Part shown: piece after piece, positions 1-55,870 of the stretch
How the letters are laid out: the number at the start of each line of letters is the position of its first letter
Numbering within the stretch: the first letter of the stretch is position 1
The notes under the pieces: model-generated
The model's database searches: none
What the model was told of the DNA's origin: nothing
Seen by the model: only the letters and a program-made list of their open reading frames with translations
From: Paraspadella gotoi
Taxonomy: Eukaryota; Chaetognatha
Direction of reading: 5' to 3'
Assembly: GCA_051294375.1 (NCBI GenBank)
Contig: CM119268.1
Location: 3,499,856-3,563,855 of the forward strand
Length of the DNA: 64,000 nt
Position numbers and translations under genes: made by a program

Positions 1-640
1 CGATTGCCAAGACAAATGCGATTGCCAAGACAAATGCGATTGCCAAGACAAATGCGATTGCCAAGACAAATGCGATTGCCAAGACAAATGCGATTGCCAA
101 GACGAATGCAATTGCCCAGACGAATGCGTTTGCCCAGACGGATTTAGGGGCCGTAGAGGATTCAGAGGCCGTAGAAGATTCAGAGGCCCCAGAGGATGCA
201 ATGGCCAAGAAGAATGCGATGGCCAAGGAGGGTTCAGGGGCCATAAAGGATTCAGAGGCCGTAGAAGATTCAGAGGCCCAAGAAGATGCAGAGGCCAAAG
301 AGGACGCGGTTCCCCAGGAAGATGTGATGGCCAAGAAGGATGCGATGGCCAAAGATTCAGAGGCCGTAGAAGATTCAGAGGCCAAAGAGGACCCAGAGGC
401 CAACGAGGATGCGATGGCCAACGAGGATACGGTAGCCCGGGTGGACGCGGTAGCCCGGGTGGACGCGGTAGCCCGGGTGGACGCGGTAGCCCGGGTGGAC
501 GCGGTGGCCCGGGTGGACGCGGTAGCCCGGGTGGACGCGGTGGCCCGGATGGACGCGGTAGCCCGGGTGGACGCGGTAGCCCGGGTGGACGCGGTAGCCC
601 AAGAGGACGCGGTAGCCGAGGTGGACGCAGCGGCCAATGA
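1..640. repeat. 18-bp minisatellite array in two families
   Basis: Bases 1-135 are near-perfect copies of CGATTGCCAAGACAAATG, grading through AGGATTCAGAGGCCGTAG-type units into about ten copies of GTGGACGCGGTAGCCCGG at roughly 430-620. All units keep an 18-bp period and a shared GCC core, so they look like one array whose monomer has changed along its length. Confidence 0.85.
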
Positions 641-728
641 GAAATCGCAGACCATGAAGAACACTGGAGAACGATTGAAGAACGAACATGTTGGCCGAAT
701 GCTTGGCCGATGCTTGATAAACATTTAA
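3..728 (+). CDS. Repeat-rich open reading frame, 3' part of a hypothetical protein
   Basis: One frame is open from the window edge to a TAA at 726-728 (about 241 residues). It is made almost entirely of 18-bp repeats: IAKTNA units at the start, EDSEA/AMAKKD-type acidic units in the middle, then about ten VDAVAR units, ending in a short non-repetitive tail (ERLKNEHVGRMLGRCLINI). An 18-bp period keeps any frame open, so the open frame alone does not prove coding. I recognise no family. If real, it would lie opposite the dynein gene in its intron. Confidence 0.3.
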   Translation: MAKTNAIAKTNAIAKTNAIAKTNAIAKTNAIAKTNAIAQTNAFAQTDLGAVEDSEAVEDSEAPEDAMAKKNAMAKEGSGAIKDSEAVEDSEAQEDAEAKEDAVPQEDVMAKKDAMAKDSEAVEDSEAKEDPEANEDAMANEDTVARVDAVARVDAVARVDAVARVDAVARVDAVARVDAVARMDAVARVDAVARVDAVAQEDAVAEVDAAANEKSQTMKNTGERLKNEHVGRMLGRCLINI

Positions 729-1019
729 ACAGAAAAGGAACAATCAAGCAAACGGAAAAAATATCTCCGGCGTTGCTATCCAACGATGCTGCTACCCAAC
801 AATGGCACAAGTCAAGATTAGAAACGGCAAGACATTGTCGCGAGAAAATATTCATTCTCTTTTATGTAGTAGTTTGAAAAATGTTTTTATTATCGTCATG
901 ATTGTTTATAATTTCATCGTACAATAAAACAATAAAACCGGCCGTGTAAATTTATATCAAGTCGCGATTTAAAATTAAAAAACGTAAATATTTGAATCAG
1001 TTAGGCCTTAGGGGTAATG

Positions 1020-1130
1020 TCTAATAATGTTACGTCACGTTAACTCACCCCGACGATAATATCTTCGAAATAAGGACCTATCACGTCATGTTAGCTCGCC
1101 CACACGCAAAAGATCTTCGAATAAAGGGCC
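1020..1130 (-). repeat. Two decayed copies of the dynein exon 2037-2209 splice donor
   Basis: On the minus strand, bases near 1030-1060 read TCGTCGGGGTGAGTTAACGT and bases near 1080-1120 read GATCTTTTGCGTGTGGGCGA followed by GCTAACATGA. The true exon end at 2037 reads GATCTTCTCGCGTCGG|GGTGAGTTAACATGA. Both copies therefore span the exon end and the donor. The surrounding 730-2036 stretch is AT-rich intron with nothing else I recognise. Confidence 0.5.
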
Positions 1131-2036
1131 AGACATTGGAGAAAATTCGCCAAAAGTTATCAAAATCATTTTTCTCCGAATCTCGGTCGGTCGATCATTT
1201 CCATCAAACGCCGTTTTTTCTTTTTTTTTTCCTCAATCAAACTTGACCTTAATAAATGACCGGTTTCACAGGTCATCATAAAATTTTATGTGAGGTTTTA
1301 TGATCAGCGAGAGATAGTCGGCGATCTTCAACCAGTTTTTCGACTAAATCAAAATTACGATTATTTTTCTCCTTCTAAAAACTTTTATTAAAATCGCCAT
1401 TTATTCCGAGAGTTATTTTACGGCTCCGAGATTTAGGAGTCGGAATACGTTTTACGAGGTCGCACGAACCCGCAAGTTGTTGGAAGATGATTCCCCGTTA
1501 GAATGGCTGTACTATCTTATTATTGAGATTGTTACTGGTTAAAATGTTTATGAATTAATATCTAATAAGCTTAACTGAAAGGAGATAAGCAATGGTGGCT
1601 GATTACATTATTTATTTTATTATTAACTTAATGGTAATACACGAGATAAATAAGGGTTAATATGTAATGATGTATTATTAATTAAAAGTAGTAAGCTACG
1701 AAAAGAGCATAGTGGTTAAGACAGACACTGAAATCCGAGCTGAATTATGGCCAGAATTTTGACAATAACATTCTTCTATCGAAACCTCAGCTAGTCTCTC
1801 TAAGAAAAATACTTTCATTTGTAAAGCTACAATATTCGAATCTTACTTGTAAAACTCAATCATTATCAAACCCTATTAAAAGAATAGCTAAAATCGTAAA
1901 ATCAGACTACAATGAAAACCGAATCAAAATATAATAAAAATGATCTAATCTGCGGAAATATGTAAATGAGATTGAAGAACTCAATCTCATTAGAAATTAA
2001 CAAGTTATTCTGCTATATAATCTCATGTTAACTCAC

Positions 2037-46145
<44,109 letters not shown>

Positions 46146-47690
46146 CTATGAATTTATGAACTTCTTCCGGAAGCTGAAGGAGGAATCCAAGCGAAGCAGC
46201 CACGGATTACGACGATGGCGACGACGATGACGAGCGACAAGACGACGACGTTGACAAGAGACGACAAGGAAGAGGGGCCGCCGGCGAAAGCAAAAAAACC
46301 AAAAAATAAAAACAAAAGGCGAATTAATTGTTAACATTTATAACAACGATTTAAATTAAATCCGATCTGCTTTTTAAATTCTGAAAGGCCGGCGATTTCA
46401 CTAAAAAAAAAACTGGACCAGCATTATAAAAAACCAGTGCTGCCCGCCAATACATGTAAATCGTTTCAAGGCGATTAAGCTGAACTGTTCACTGTGGCAC
46501 TAATAGTTTTTTTTCAACTTGCATCATTTTAGATTAAAAACCCGTTAAGATAAGGCAGGATTTAAAGAAGAAAAGTAGTAATGAATCCTTAATTAGAATA
46601 TGCTTGAATAGCTTAGTCAATGTCCGTTTTGTTGCGGGGTTTGAAAGTATTGAATTATTCAGTCCCCAAACAGTTCTATTGAAAGTTATATTAATTTTTG
46701 AAAGATTTCCATTCTCTCGTTCCACAAGAGGGAAACGCCAAGACGACCAGTTAGGGTCTTGGACTTTTTGAAATGTCTTCTTTCAAATTATTCCAAATTT
46801 GTTTTATTTTGGAATGCAACGCAACAAAATCATGTGCCTTTTTTCTCCGTTTTTGCTAAAAACATTGTTAAAACTTGTGCCTAATTTTTATATTTGGTCT
46901 TCATATTAAAAATATATTTTTTTATATTTTTTTATAATTTTTTTAATTTTATCTTCTTCGAATGGCTGTAGTTGGTTTATTAATTCTAATTGTCAGCAGG
47001 ACATCAACCTGCCATTTTCCTTTATATTGCCTTCAATTCTTTTGTGTCTCTCTTGCAATATATGCCACATTAAAGATATAAAAATGAAACAGGTAATTCT
47101 GCAATATTTTCATATTTTGCAAAAATATAAAAAAAATTTTTTAAAAATATCTTACGATAAAAAAATTGAAAAAAACACGTATTTTGTTAAAAAGCAGCGT
47201 GCAAGTTGAAATCTAGTGGACGTGCAGATCAAAAATTTTTTGCAATTCTCTTTTGTCTTACAAAAGGCCTTCCTATTTTTATAAGGCCTTTTAGTAAAAT
47301 AGGGTGAACAACTACAAAAAAAAGATGTGGACCAAAATTTACAATTTTCGGGGGGTAAGTTAAAATCGCTTAAGCGAATAAAAAACAAGCGACTTGCACA
47401 ATCATCAATAAACAAGTTGAGCAAACAATGTCGGATCTGCCTACAATAATTAATTTAATTAATTAATCGATTAATTAATTAATTAATTTTAATATGTAAT
47501 AATTAATTTTAAAGTTACATTTCAACTTTATTCATCATCGATGACCTTAAAATCTGAGGTTCAGGACAGTTATTAAATAGTATTTGTTTACATTTTATAA
47601 AAACAACACAAATATCCTCTATTTTATTTATCTCTCTCTCTCTCTCTCTCTCTTTTGTGCAATTGCGACGCCATTGCTTTTAAGATTTTT
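46146..47690. other. AT-rich sequence upstream of the first visible dynein exon
   Basis: The next upstream dynein exon should lie here or beyond, but I find none. A GAC/GACGAC-rich patch is at 46200-46270, and nothing else stands out. Confidence 0.5.
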
Positions 47691-48175
47691 TAACTTGCCA
47701 TCATTTTAAACTGCCATCATTTTTTCAACTTGCATCATTTTTTCAAACTTGAATCATTTTTTCAACTTGAATCATGTTTTCAACTTGAATCATTTTTTCA
47801 ACTTGAATCATTTTTTCAACTTGATATCATTTTTCCAACTTGAATCATTTTTCAACTTGAATATCATTTTTTCAACCTGAATCATTTTTCAACTTGAATC
47901 ATTTTTTTCAACTTGAATCAATTTTTTCAACTTGAATCATTTTTCAAACTTAATCATTTTTTCAACTTGCATTCATTTTTTCAACTATGCATCATTTTTT
48001 CAACTTAGCATCATTTTTTTCAAACTCTGCATCATTTTTCAACTTGCATCATTTTTTCAACTTGGCATCATTTTTTCAACTCTTGCATCATTTTTCAAAC
48101 TTGCATCATTTTTCAACTGCATCATTTTTTTTCACTTGCATCAATTTTTTTAAATCGCACATTTTTTCACATTAA
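47690..48175 (+). repeat. 19-20-bp tandem array
   Basis: About 24 copies of AATCATTTTTTCAACTTG with varying T-run length; a shorter copy lies at 49545-49640. Length variation in the T-runs is typical of uncorrected long reads. Confidence 0.85.
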
Positions 48176-48239
48176 TGTAATTAATTAATTAATTAAAAAC
48201 ATTTATTAGTTAATCATTAATAATAAAGATTCAAGTAAA

Positions 48240-49457
48240 TGTGACTTATGTTTTTTCCATTTAAACTCATTCTCCACTTGCACAATCCGTCAAAAACTTT
48301 ATATCTGCTTCTTCTCACACTTTCCTACCGCTCCACAAAATTTCATCTCAATGGTATCATGGGTTAAAATAAATAAAAAGATTTCAAGTAATGCTGACTC
48401 ATATTTTTTCATTTAAACTCAGTTTCCCCACTCGTACGTTTCCACCGAAACTTTATTATCAAGCTTCTTCACACATTTTCCTAACCCACACACAAAATTT
48501 CATTCCAATTCAACCAGCCCATCACGATTATTGAAGCTTTTGCCTAAGGTGGGACGATGGACGGATTGATTGATCTGATTAATTAATTATTGATTAATTG
48601 ACTAATTTATTAATTAACTGATTAATTATTTGATTTATAATACATCCTTGCATATACATTTAATATAAAAGGAAAAGAAGCATAATCAATTAGTTGAAAC
48701 AGGTTTTTTGTTTTTTCCAATTTTAAACTCATTTCCACCTCAAACGATTCCATCGAAACTTGTTTTCCTGTTCATCACACACTTTCCTACCCACATACAA
48801 AATTCCAGCGTTCAATTGCCCCATCCAACTCATGAGCAATTAATTATGCAATTATTAATTAATTTGATTTGAAATGTATTGTTATTAGGTTATTTTCGCC
48901 ACTAACCATGACAAAAGCAATGACGACGATGAGAATAATGCCGATTGATGATTGACTGATTGATTGATTGAATCAATAAATAATAAAGATAAATAAAATT
49001 GATTGATTGAATAATTAATTAATAGTAAATAAATTGCATTTGAATTGAATAATTAATTGACATTCATAAATTGACTGATTAATTAATTATTGACATTAAT
49101 TAACTGATTTTCCTTTTTAATTATATGTAAGCTATCTCTCTCTCTTCTTCCCCAGTTGCTGATTCATCGCGGGAAAAAAAACGAGTCTCAGAAGCTCTGC
49201 AGGGCTCTTTCTTTATTCTCTCTTTTCTCCTTGCTGCCTTCTTGCTGCCTTGCCTTTTGATTTCTTCTTTTTTCTGGCTGCCTCTGCTTCTGCACTGCTG
49301 ATTTCGTCCGAAAAACGATCTCTCTCTCTCTCTCTCTCTGCGTTTTTGTTTAAAAAAAATTGAATTAGGATTGAACTCGTAAAATTATGCCCAATCGCAT
49401 TCGTGCATGTTTATCATTTTGCTATTGTAATATCAATTTTTAATTACCCTTTTTATT

Positions 49458-49489
<32 letters not shown>

Positions 49490-50430
49490 CTCTTCTCTCG
49501 CAATTATGCAATTGCCGACGATCCTTATGCTTTTAAGATTTTTTTTAACTTGCATCATTATTTTCAACTTCCATCATTTTTTCACTTGCATTCATTTTTC
49601 AACTGGCATCATTTTTTTAAATTGCAACATTTTTCCACATTAATTAATTAATTAATTAAAACATTTATTAGTAATCATAAATCATAAAGCATTCATGTGA
49701 CTTATTTTTTTCCATTTAATCATTTCCACTGTACAATCCGTCAAAACTTTATATCTAGCTGCTTAATGAATTTTATTTGATTAATTAATTGACTAGATTG
49801 ATATAATTAACTGATTATTATTTGATTTATTCATACATCCTGAATATACATTTAATAAAAGCGAAAAAGAACATAATCAGATTAGTGAAACAGGTTTTTG
49901 TCTTTTTCCATTTAAACTCATTTCCACTCAAACGATTTTCCATCGAAACTTATTTCCTGTTCAATCACCACACTTTCCTACCCACATATAAAAATTCAGG
50001 CAATCGCCCCATCCACTCATGAGCAATTGCGTGTTCAATATGAAATATATTTTTTGTTTGTTGGCCATTTAAACTCATTTCCCCTCAGGACGATTCATCG
50101 AAACTTTATATCCAGCCTTCAACACACACTTTTCCCTACCCACACACAAAAATTTATTCCAATCCATCCATCCAATCACGAGCTAATTTGGTGGTTTTTT
50201 GCCTAAGGTGGGACGACGGCGACGCACGCACGGACGACAGACAGAAAGCGACAGACAGGACAGATCGGAACTGGCCACGGACATCAATTCTTTTTGCCAT
50301 AATTTTATCATAATTCGATGTTTCTCGCCTTGACTATAAGTTAGTGCCGACAAATAATTTGAGGGGGCGGACCGACGGACCGATCAAACACCCCAAACAC
50401 AGCTGAGCATCTCATAGAGTCGGGATCTGC
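48240..50430 (-). repeat. Dispersed repeat block, inverted relative to 35.4-35.9 kb
   Basis: Several copies of a unit containing ACACTTTCCTACCCACA, AAATTTCAT and TTTAAACTCATTTCC, the reverse complement of the GTAGGAAAGTGT unit at 35.6-35.9 kb. It ends with a GACAGACAGA-rich stretch and the hairpin GGATCTGCTGATAAGCAGAT. Many single-base indels are present. Confidence 0.65.
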
Positions 50431-50512
50431 TGATAAGCAGATCCGACTACAAAAATTATTTTTAAAATAATTTAAGATAAAAAAATCTAGAGAAAAAAAA
50501 AATTCTTAAACA

Positions 50513-50935
50513 CTAGCGCGATCGAGCCTTCTTTTGATGCATAACCAAATACTTTGATGCGATGATAAACCATAATATTTGATGCGATGCATAACAAATA
50601 TTGATGCAGATGATAACCAAATATGACGCGGATGATAACCAATTAAAATTGCATGCGCATGATAACAAAATGACTGATGCTGGGATGATATTCAAATGAT
50701 TGATGCGATGATAGTCATTCATTGCATCATGATGATTAATCATTCATTGATACGCATGATAAGTCATTCATTGATTGCGTGATAGTAATTCATTGATCGC
50801 GATGAATCAATTCATCGTAAATAAAACAAACAAATCTCGGATGTTAAATTTGGGAGTGATTTTGATATTGAGAAAAAAGCGCGCGAATAAATGGCCGACT
50901 AAATAACAAGTTTTCTTTAGAAGGAAAAACACAAA

Positions 50936-50968
<33 letters not shown>

Positions 50969-51090
50969 AAAAGAAGCCGCCGCCGACGACGAAGACCCGC
51001 CCGCCAGACGACGACGTCGTCACAAAAGAAGCAAACCTCAAAACTTATAGATCGTCTGAACCGGCCTTCGCCACACGACCGTCATGGCCA
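50513..51090 (+). repeat. Noisy copies of the 36.2-39.2 kb repeats
   Basis: A degraded array of the 22-bp GATGCGATGATAACCAAATA unit, then the AAATTTGGGA...GCGCGAATAAATGGC unit with a GA tract, then the GACGACGACGTCGTCAC/CGGCCTTCGCC element, in the same order as at 36-39 kb. Confidence 0.75.
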
Positions 51091-51104
51091 TTAAAAAAGT
51101 TTTT

Positions 51105-51455
51105 TTTAGTTTTTCAACGAATTTGTTTTTATTGATAACAGACATGTCTATCGCGCTTTTATATTCAGCCTTCTTCGGTGTTTTAGTTTGTGAATTGGAC
51201 AAATTATTGCTGCAAAAGCATCACTCTAATCGTGTTCAACTTACCCTGTCCTTCACCTCTGACCACTCCATGTCTCACCCACTTTTGTTGGAAACTTTAG
51301 CTCTCTCTCTCTCTCTCTCTCCTCTCACCACACTTCTTCTTTTGCCACAATAATTTGTCCAATTTCACAAACTAAAAACATGAAGAAAGGCTTTGAATAC
51401 TAAGCCGAAACATGTCTGTTCCATCAATAAACACAACAAATTCGTTGAAAACTAT
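51105..51455. mobile_element. Short foldback element with hammerhead-like hairpin
   Basis: The left arm (51105-51200) and right arm (51355-51455) are inverted copies: ACGAATTTGTTTTTATTGAT against ATCAATAAACACAACAAATT, and GTTTTAGTTTGTGAATTGGA against TCCAATTTCACAAACTAAAA. The right arm has ATGAAGAAAGGCTTTGAATA followed by CTAAGCCGAAACATGTC, the same hairpin type as at 42455. The middle has a CT tract and no open frame. Confidence 0.75.
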
Positions 51456-52229
51456 AAAAAACTTTGTTTTCTCTAAAGAATCTTTACATTGAAAAGAAAG
51501 GTTTATCACATAAGATAAAAAATCGAAAAAAACACTTGCTATTTTGTTGATAGCACGCGTGCAAGTGAACGATCTAGTGTGGTGCAGACCAAAGAGCAAT
51601 GAATGTTCTACCTTTGTCTTACACAAGACCTCCTGCTTTTGTAAAAAGCCACTCTCTAGTAGAAATCGCTAGGGTGAAAATACAACCACAAGATTTGAAT
51701 GGGGCTGTTCTTTTGTTTTCCAGAAAATCGACTCTCTGTTTGTGGAGCATCTGTTTTATAAGACCAAAACAGGCAAAAAGTTTGCTTTTTTGTGTAAAGC
51801 GACTGCGACAAGAGATCTAGTGGGTAGCAGACATAAGAGCAAACTTTCTATAGAAATAAAGGGAAAAGTGCTCATAGTAGAAAAAGTAAGAGACAATCAC
51901 TCGTAGTAGGCTAACAAAAGTTACAAAGACGGAAAAAATAAAAAGAAAAAATTGAAAAAAAAAGAAAAAGGAGCGGCCCAAAATTGTACAATTTTCGGGG
52001 GTTAAGTTAAATCGCTAAAGCGAATTTACGAATTGACGACAAGGTGTTTCTTCTCCCCGAGGGCGTCATCATTTTTTTTACTCTCTCCTCTCTCTCTCTG
52101 TCTCTCTCCTCTTCTCTCTCTCTCCTCTTCTCTCTCTCTCTCTCTCTCTCGCTCTCTGCTCTCTCTCTCTCGTTCTCGATCCTCTCTGCGCCACCGCCAA
52201 TCACCAAACGCCGCTCCCCTTTAAAAAAA

Positions 52230-52526
52230 ATGTTCCGTCAAATTTCGTTCGGGTTCGGCGACGTGACGCCCCAACCAACGGACGAGGGCGCCGCTTCCTT
52301 CAAAGGCGTCGACGCGACATCCAAGGCCTCGTCCGCCATGTGGTCGCAGAGGGCGAAGGATGAGAGAAAGGACTACTTCGAGTTCAAGCCGTTGGTCGAG
52401 TCATTCAGGTCTGACAAACGTTCGAAATTGTTCGTTAAATTTATTTAAATATTATCCATTTTTAAATGGTTTAATTTATTGATTTTGTTTAAAGTTGCTG
52501 AATTTATTTATCGATGTCTCTCGTTT

Positions 52527-52570
<44 letters not shown>

Positions 52571-54646
52571 GAGAGAGAGAGAGAGAGAGGAGAGAGGAGA
52601 AAGAGAGAGAGAAGAGAGAGAGAGATAGGAGAGAGAGAGAGAGAGATAGAGAGAGAGCGAGCCCAACACCATCCACAGCCCATCCGCCACCCCTTCTCCA
52701 CCCCTACACACAGCGCCAACCCATTTGACCGCCACCACGCCGCCACCGCCATCTTGTCCAACGTGACTCGATCCATGACGGGACTCGGCTTCTCCAACTT
52801 ATTTCGCAAGGACGCCGCTTTAGAATCCGACGCCGCTCGAAAGGGCGCAGGCGTGGATTCCAACGCGGACGGCGCCGAATTCCGGCGTCGCCTTTCTAGC
52901 GACGCGAATTGCTCGGCGGTGGATGGAAAAGACGCCGGCGACGTCACCTCAGCGCCACTGGGGATCGGCGCCGTAGGAACGCGCCGGTTAGGAAGAACGA
53001 CGTCGGCGACGAAGGCGGCGCCGGAAGGGGCGACGACGACGACGACGACGACGACGAAACAGGCGAAGATCGTTTTGTCGGAGAAATCGTCGCCGGTAGA
53101 TGGCGGAGAGTCGAAGGCCAAGAAAGCGATTGTGAAATTAGTGAGGTGAGAGTTATTTTGATAGGATGGCCTTTTTATAATTATAAAATTGGTAAGCAAA
53201 ATATAAATTATCCATTCATTTGATAAATAAGCTATTTTGCCCCTGACTTTGGACAGGCTTTGGTGGTTTAAGGCCTCCATCACTCTTACAAGATAATGAC
53301 ATAGCAGGTCCCTGCAAGCTTTCAATCAAGACTTTATAACAGTCTCGTTGATTCACTCCCCATCAATGAAGTGGTATAAAATTTCAAAGAATCTTTCAAT
53401 TGTCTGAAAAGACCAAACCCTTTAATATTATATTATAATAAATTACATTATTTTAATAAATAAATAACTATATATTATATTCAAATAAAGTAAGTTTTAC
53501 AAATGTCTAACAGACTGTTTTCTGGGAAAGAACAATAAAAGGGCAGAAGGAGAGAGAAAAGGAAGAAAACTTTGGAGCAATAAAGAATAAAGAAGTACCT
53601 AAACGACATGATAATTAAACGCTGAAATTCTCTCTCTCTCTTCTCTCTCTCTCTTCTCTCTCTCTCTCTCTCTCTCTCCTCTCCTCTCTCTCTCTCTCTT
53701 TCTCCCACTCAGACAAATCAGTCAAAAAGAAGCTGGTCAAGCGGCTCAGCTCTCACGCGCTGGACCGTCGTAGCAGCGTCGCCAAGCCGGACCGAGGCAG
53801 CACCGGAGACTGCGGCGGCAGCGTCGGAACCAGCGCCGGCGCCAGCAGCGTCATCGCAGCGAGGGACCGCTCAGGCAGCGTCTCGAAATTTTCACGCAAA
53901 TCGAGTCGATCGGCGCTGGAGCGAGGAAGGAGCGGAAAAAAATCAGAAGAGGAGTTTTTGAGGAGCGACGTAAATAATCTGGTTCAGTTGGGGAAAGAGA
54001 CTCACAGAAAGGTGAGGAGTTGTTGTTGTTGTTGTCGTCGCTCTACTTGTCATCGCTACTGGCTTTGCTTATGGCAGTTTTCAGGCCAAGATATATTTCT
54101 TTTTTTTTTAAATAGAAGCATTTATTTTTTAAACATTTGCTCTATTCATATTATCATTACAGGAGATACAGAGATGTCTACTTACTTAAATGTTATTATT
54201 AATTTCTTATAATTACATTTTTTTAGGTGGAGTGTCTGCTTAACACCGAGGAAGGTTGGGATCTCGAGCAAGTCTTGGACGAAGGGGGAAAGATTTACAG
54301 GTAACAATTTTTAGTGAGCTTGATTCCCTTTGCATTTACAATTTTCAATCCTTCATAATTTTCAACCGCTCCCAATTTTCAACCGCTCACAATGTTTAAT
54401 CCTTCCCAATTTTCAACCCCTATCTTACCCTCTTGACCCTTTCTCACCCCCCCTTTAGTCGCAACGAGCCGGGTCAAGGCAAAGTCTTCAAGGCGGTCGC
54501 GAAGGCGCCCATCGAATTCGACAAACTCTTCGAAGAGATCGTCGTCAAGGACGCCCAGCGAGTGGAACTCAAAGCTCAAGAATTTTAAGAAGATTCAAAG
54601 TGAACGAGAGAGAGGAGAGAGAGAGAGAGGAGAGAGAGCGAAGAGA

Positions 54647-54679
<33 letters not shown>

Positions 54680-55023
54680 GATGAGAGAGAGAAAGAGATA
54701 GATAGATAGACGAGAAAGCTTTAGCGGCCAAAGAAACGAACAAAAATGATGTTTGACAATCGTTTTAGAGTGAAAACGCGTATCTTGAATAATTTGAACA
54801 CCCGCCCCGCCCCCCACGCCCCCACACATTTTCCACCATCATCCACCAACACCAACAACAACAACCACAACGACCCACGCGCCCCCACAGATCGACAGCC
54901 GAACGGGACATCGCGATGAATCAAACGACTCAACTCGGGTCGCGGATCGTCTCCTCGCGCGACTTCATCGATCTGCGTCACTGGAAAAGGGGAAGCGGGG
55001 ATGAGAGCATCATCGCTTCGGGG
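52230..55023 (+). CDS. START-domain (StAR/STARD3-like) lipid-transfer protein, 3' end missing, with indels
   Basis: Exons: 52230-52408, 52714-53145, 53713-54011, 54227-54300, 54459-54600 and 54891-55023. The first three encode a 300-residue low-complexity region rich in Ala, Ser, Arg and Lys. The START domain begins at GWDLEQVLDEGGKIYSRNEP and continues KAPIEFDKLFEEIVVKDA, EWNSKLKNFKKIQ, GSRIVSSRDFIDLRHWKR; the last motif is close to the STARD1/STARD3 group, which bind sterols. In exon 54459-54600 the frame breaks near a CCC run at 54553-54555: removing one C would restore DASEWN, and its donor lacks one G. Exon 53713 is also out of phase with 53145 by one base. I read these as assembly indels, though a pseudogene is possible. 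No MENTAL membrane domain is seen. The rest of the domain should lie past 55023, where the assembly degrades. Confidence 0.75.
52529..52660. repeat. (GA)n tract in START-gene intron 1
   Basis: GA-rich tract with AGG and ATA interruptions, ending some 55 bases before the second exon's acceptor. Confidence 0.85.
53191..53306 (+). repeat. Dispersed repeat, copy 2
   Basis: Same element as 2478-2596 (TTTGGTGGTTTAAGGCCTCC core), located in an intron of the START-domain gene. Confidence 0.7.
53632..53703. repeat. (CT)n tract serving as polypyrimidine tract
   Basis: About 70 bp of CT with TTC interruptions, directly upstream of the CACTCAG acceptor at 53712. Confidence 0.85.
54604..54715. repeat. 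(GA)n tract directly after a START-gene donor
   Basis: The exon end AAAG at 54600 is followed by TGAACGAGAGAGAGGAGAG and then 100 bp of GA-rich repeat. Confidence 0.85.
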
Positions 55024-55334
55024 GTGAGAATTTAGGAGATGGAACCGAACAAATCGTTCACTTAATGAGAGAGATGAACGAATCTAGGAAATATTTATTT
55101 AAACGTTTAATCACATCGAACCACATCAAATTAAATCAATTCACATCGACAAAATCGAATTTAATTTAATAAATCAAATTCAATCAAATCTACATAATCA
55201 ATAAAATTAGGCAAATTTAATCAAACATATCATCGCATCTATCAAAGTAACCCAACCAATCTAATCAATCAATCAAAACCAATCAATCAATCAAAACATC
55301 CAACTCTATCTTTCTCAATAAAAAGAATCTCCCC

Positions 55335-55359
55335 NNNNNNNNNNNNNNNNNNNNNNNNN
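55335..55359. other. Assembly gap (25 N)
   Basis: 25 N, the same length as the gap at 45913-45937. A fixed 25-N size usually marks a scaffold or gap-filling join of unknown length. Confidence 0.99.
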
Positions 55360-55870
55360 ATCGGAAGCGAAAAGGAAAGAGATGTGCAGGCAGGCGTTGA
55401 GAGGGAAATGGAGTAGCTTGGAGGAAGAGAGAAAAAGGAAAGAGATGTGGAGACAGCGTTGGAGGAAGGAGTAGATGAGGAAAGGAGACGGAAAAGGAAA
55501 GAGTTGTGGAGGCAGCGTTGAGAGTGAATGGAGGAGATAATATACCGAAAGGACGCAGGAAAAGGAAAGAGATGTGGAGGCAGCGTGAGAGGAATAGAGG
55601 AAGGAGAGGAAAGGTAAAGAGATGTGGAGCAGCGTTGAGGAGGATGAGGAAAAAGAGGAAGGAAAGAGATGTGGAGCCAGCCGTTTGAAGGTTATGGAGA
55701 TAATGGAGAAAACGAGAGGGAAAAGGAAAGCAGATGTGGAGGCACGCGTTAGAGGAATGGAGTAGATGGGGAGGAAAGGAGGGAAAAGTTAAAGAGATGT
55801 TGAGCACGGTGAGAGGAATGGATGTAGACTGGAGGAAGAGAACGGGAAGATGGAAAGAAAGTGGAAAAAG
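55360..55870 (+). repeat. Noisy minisatellite
   Basis: About eight copies of a 60-70-bp unit containing GGAAAGAGATGTGGAGGCAG CGTTGAGAGGAATGGAG, with many scattered indels. Confidence 0.75.
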
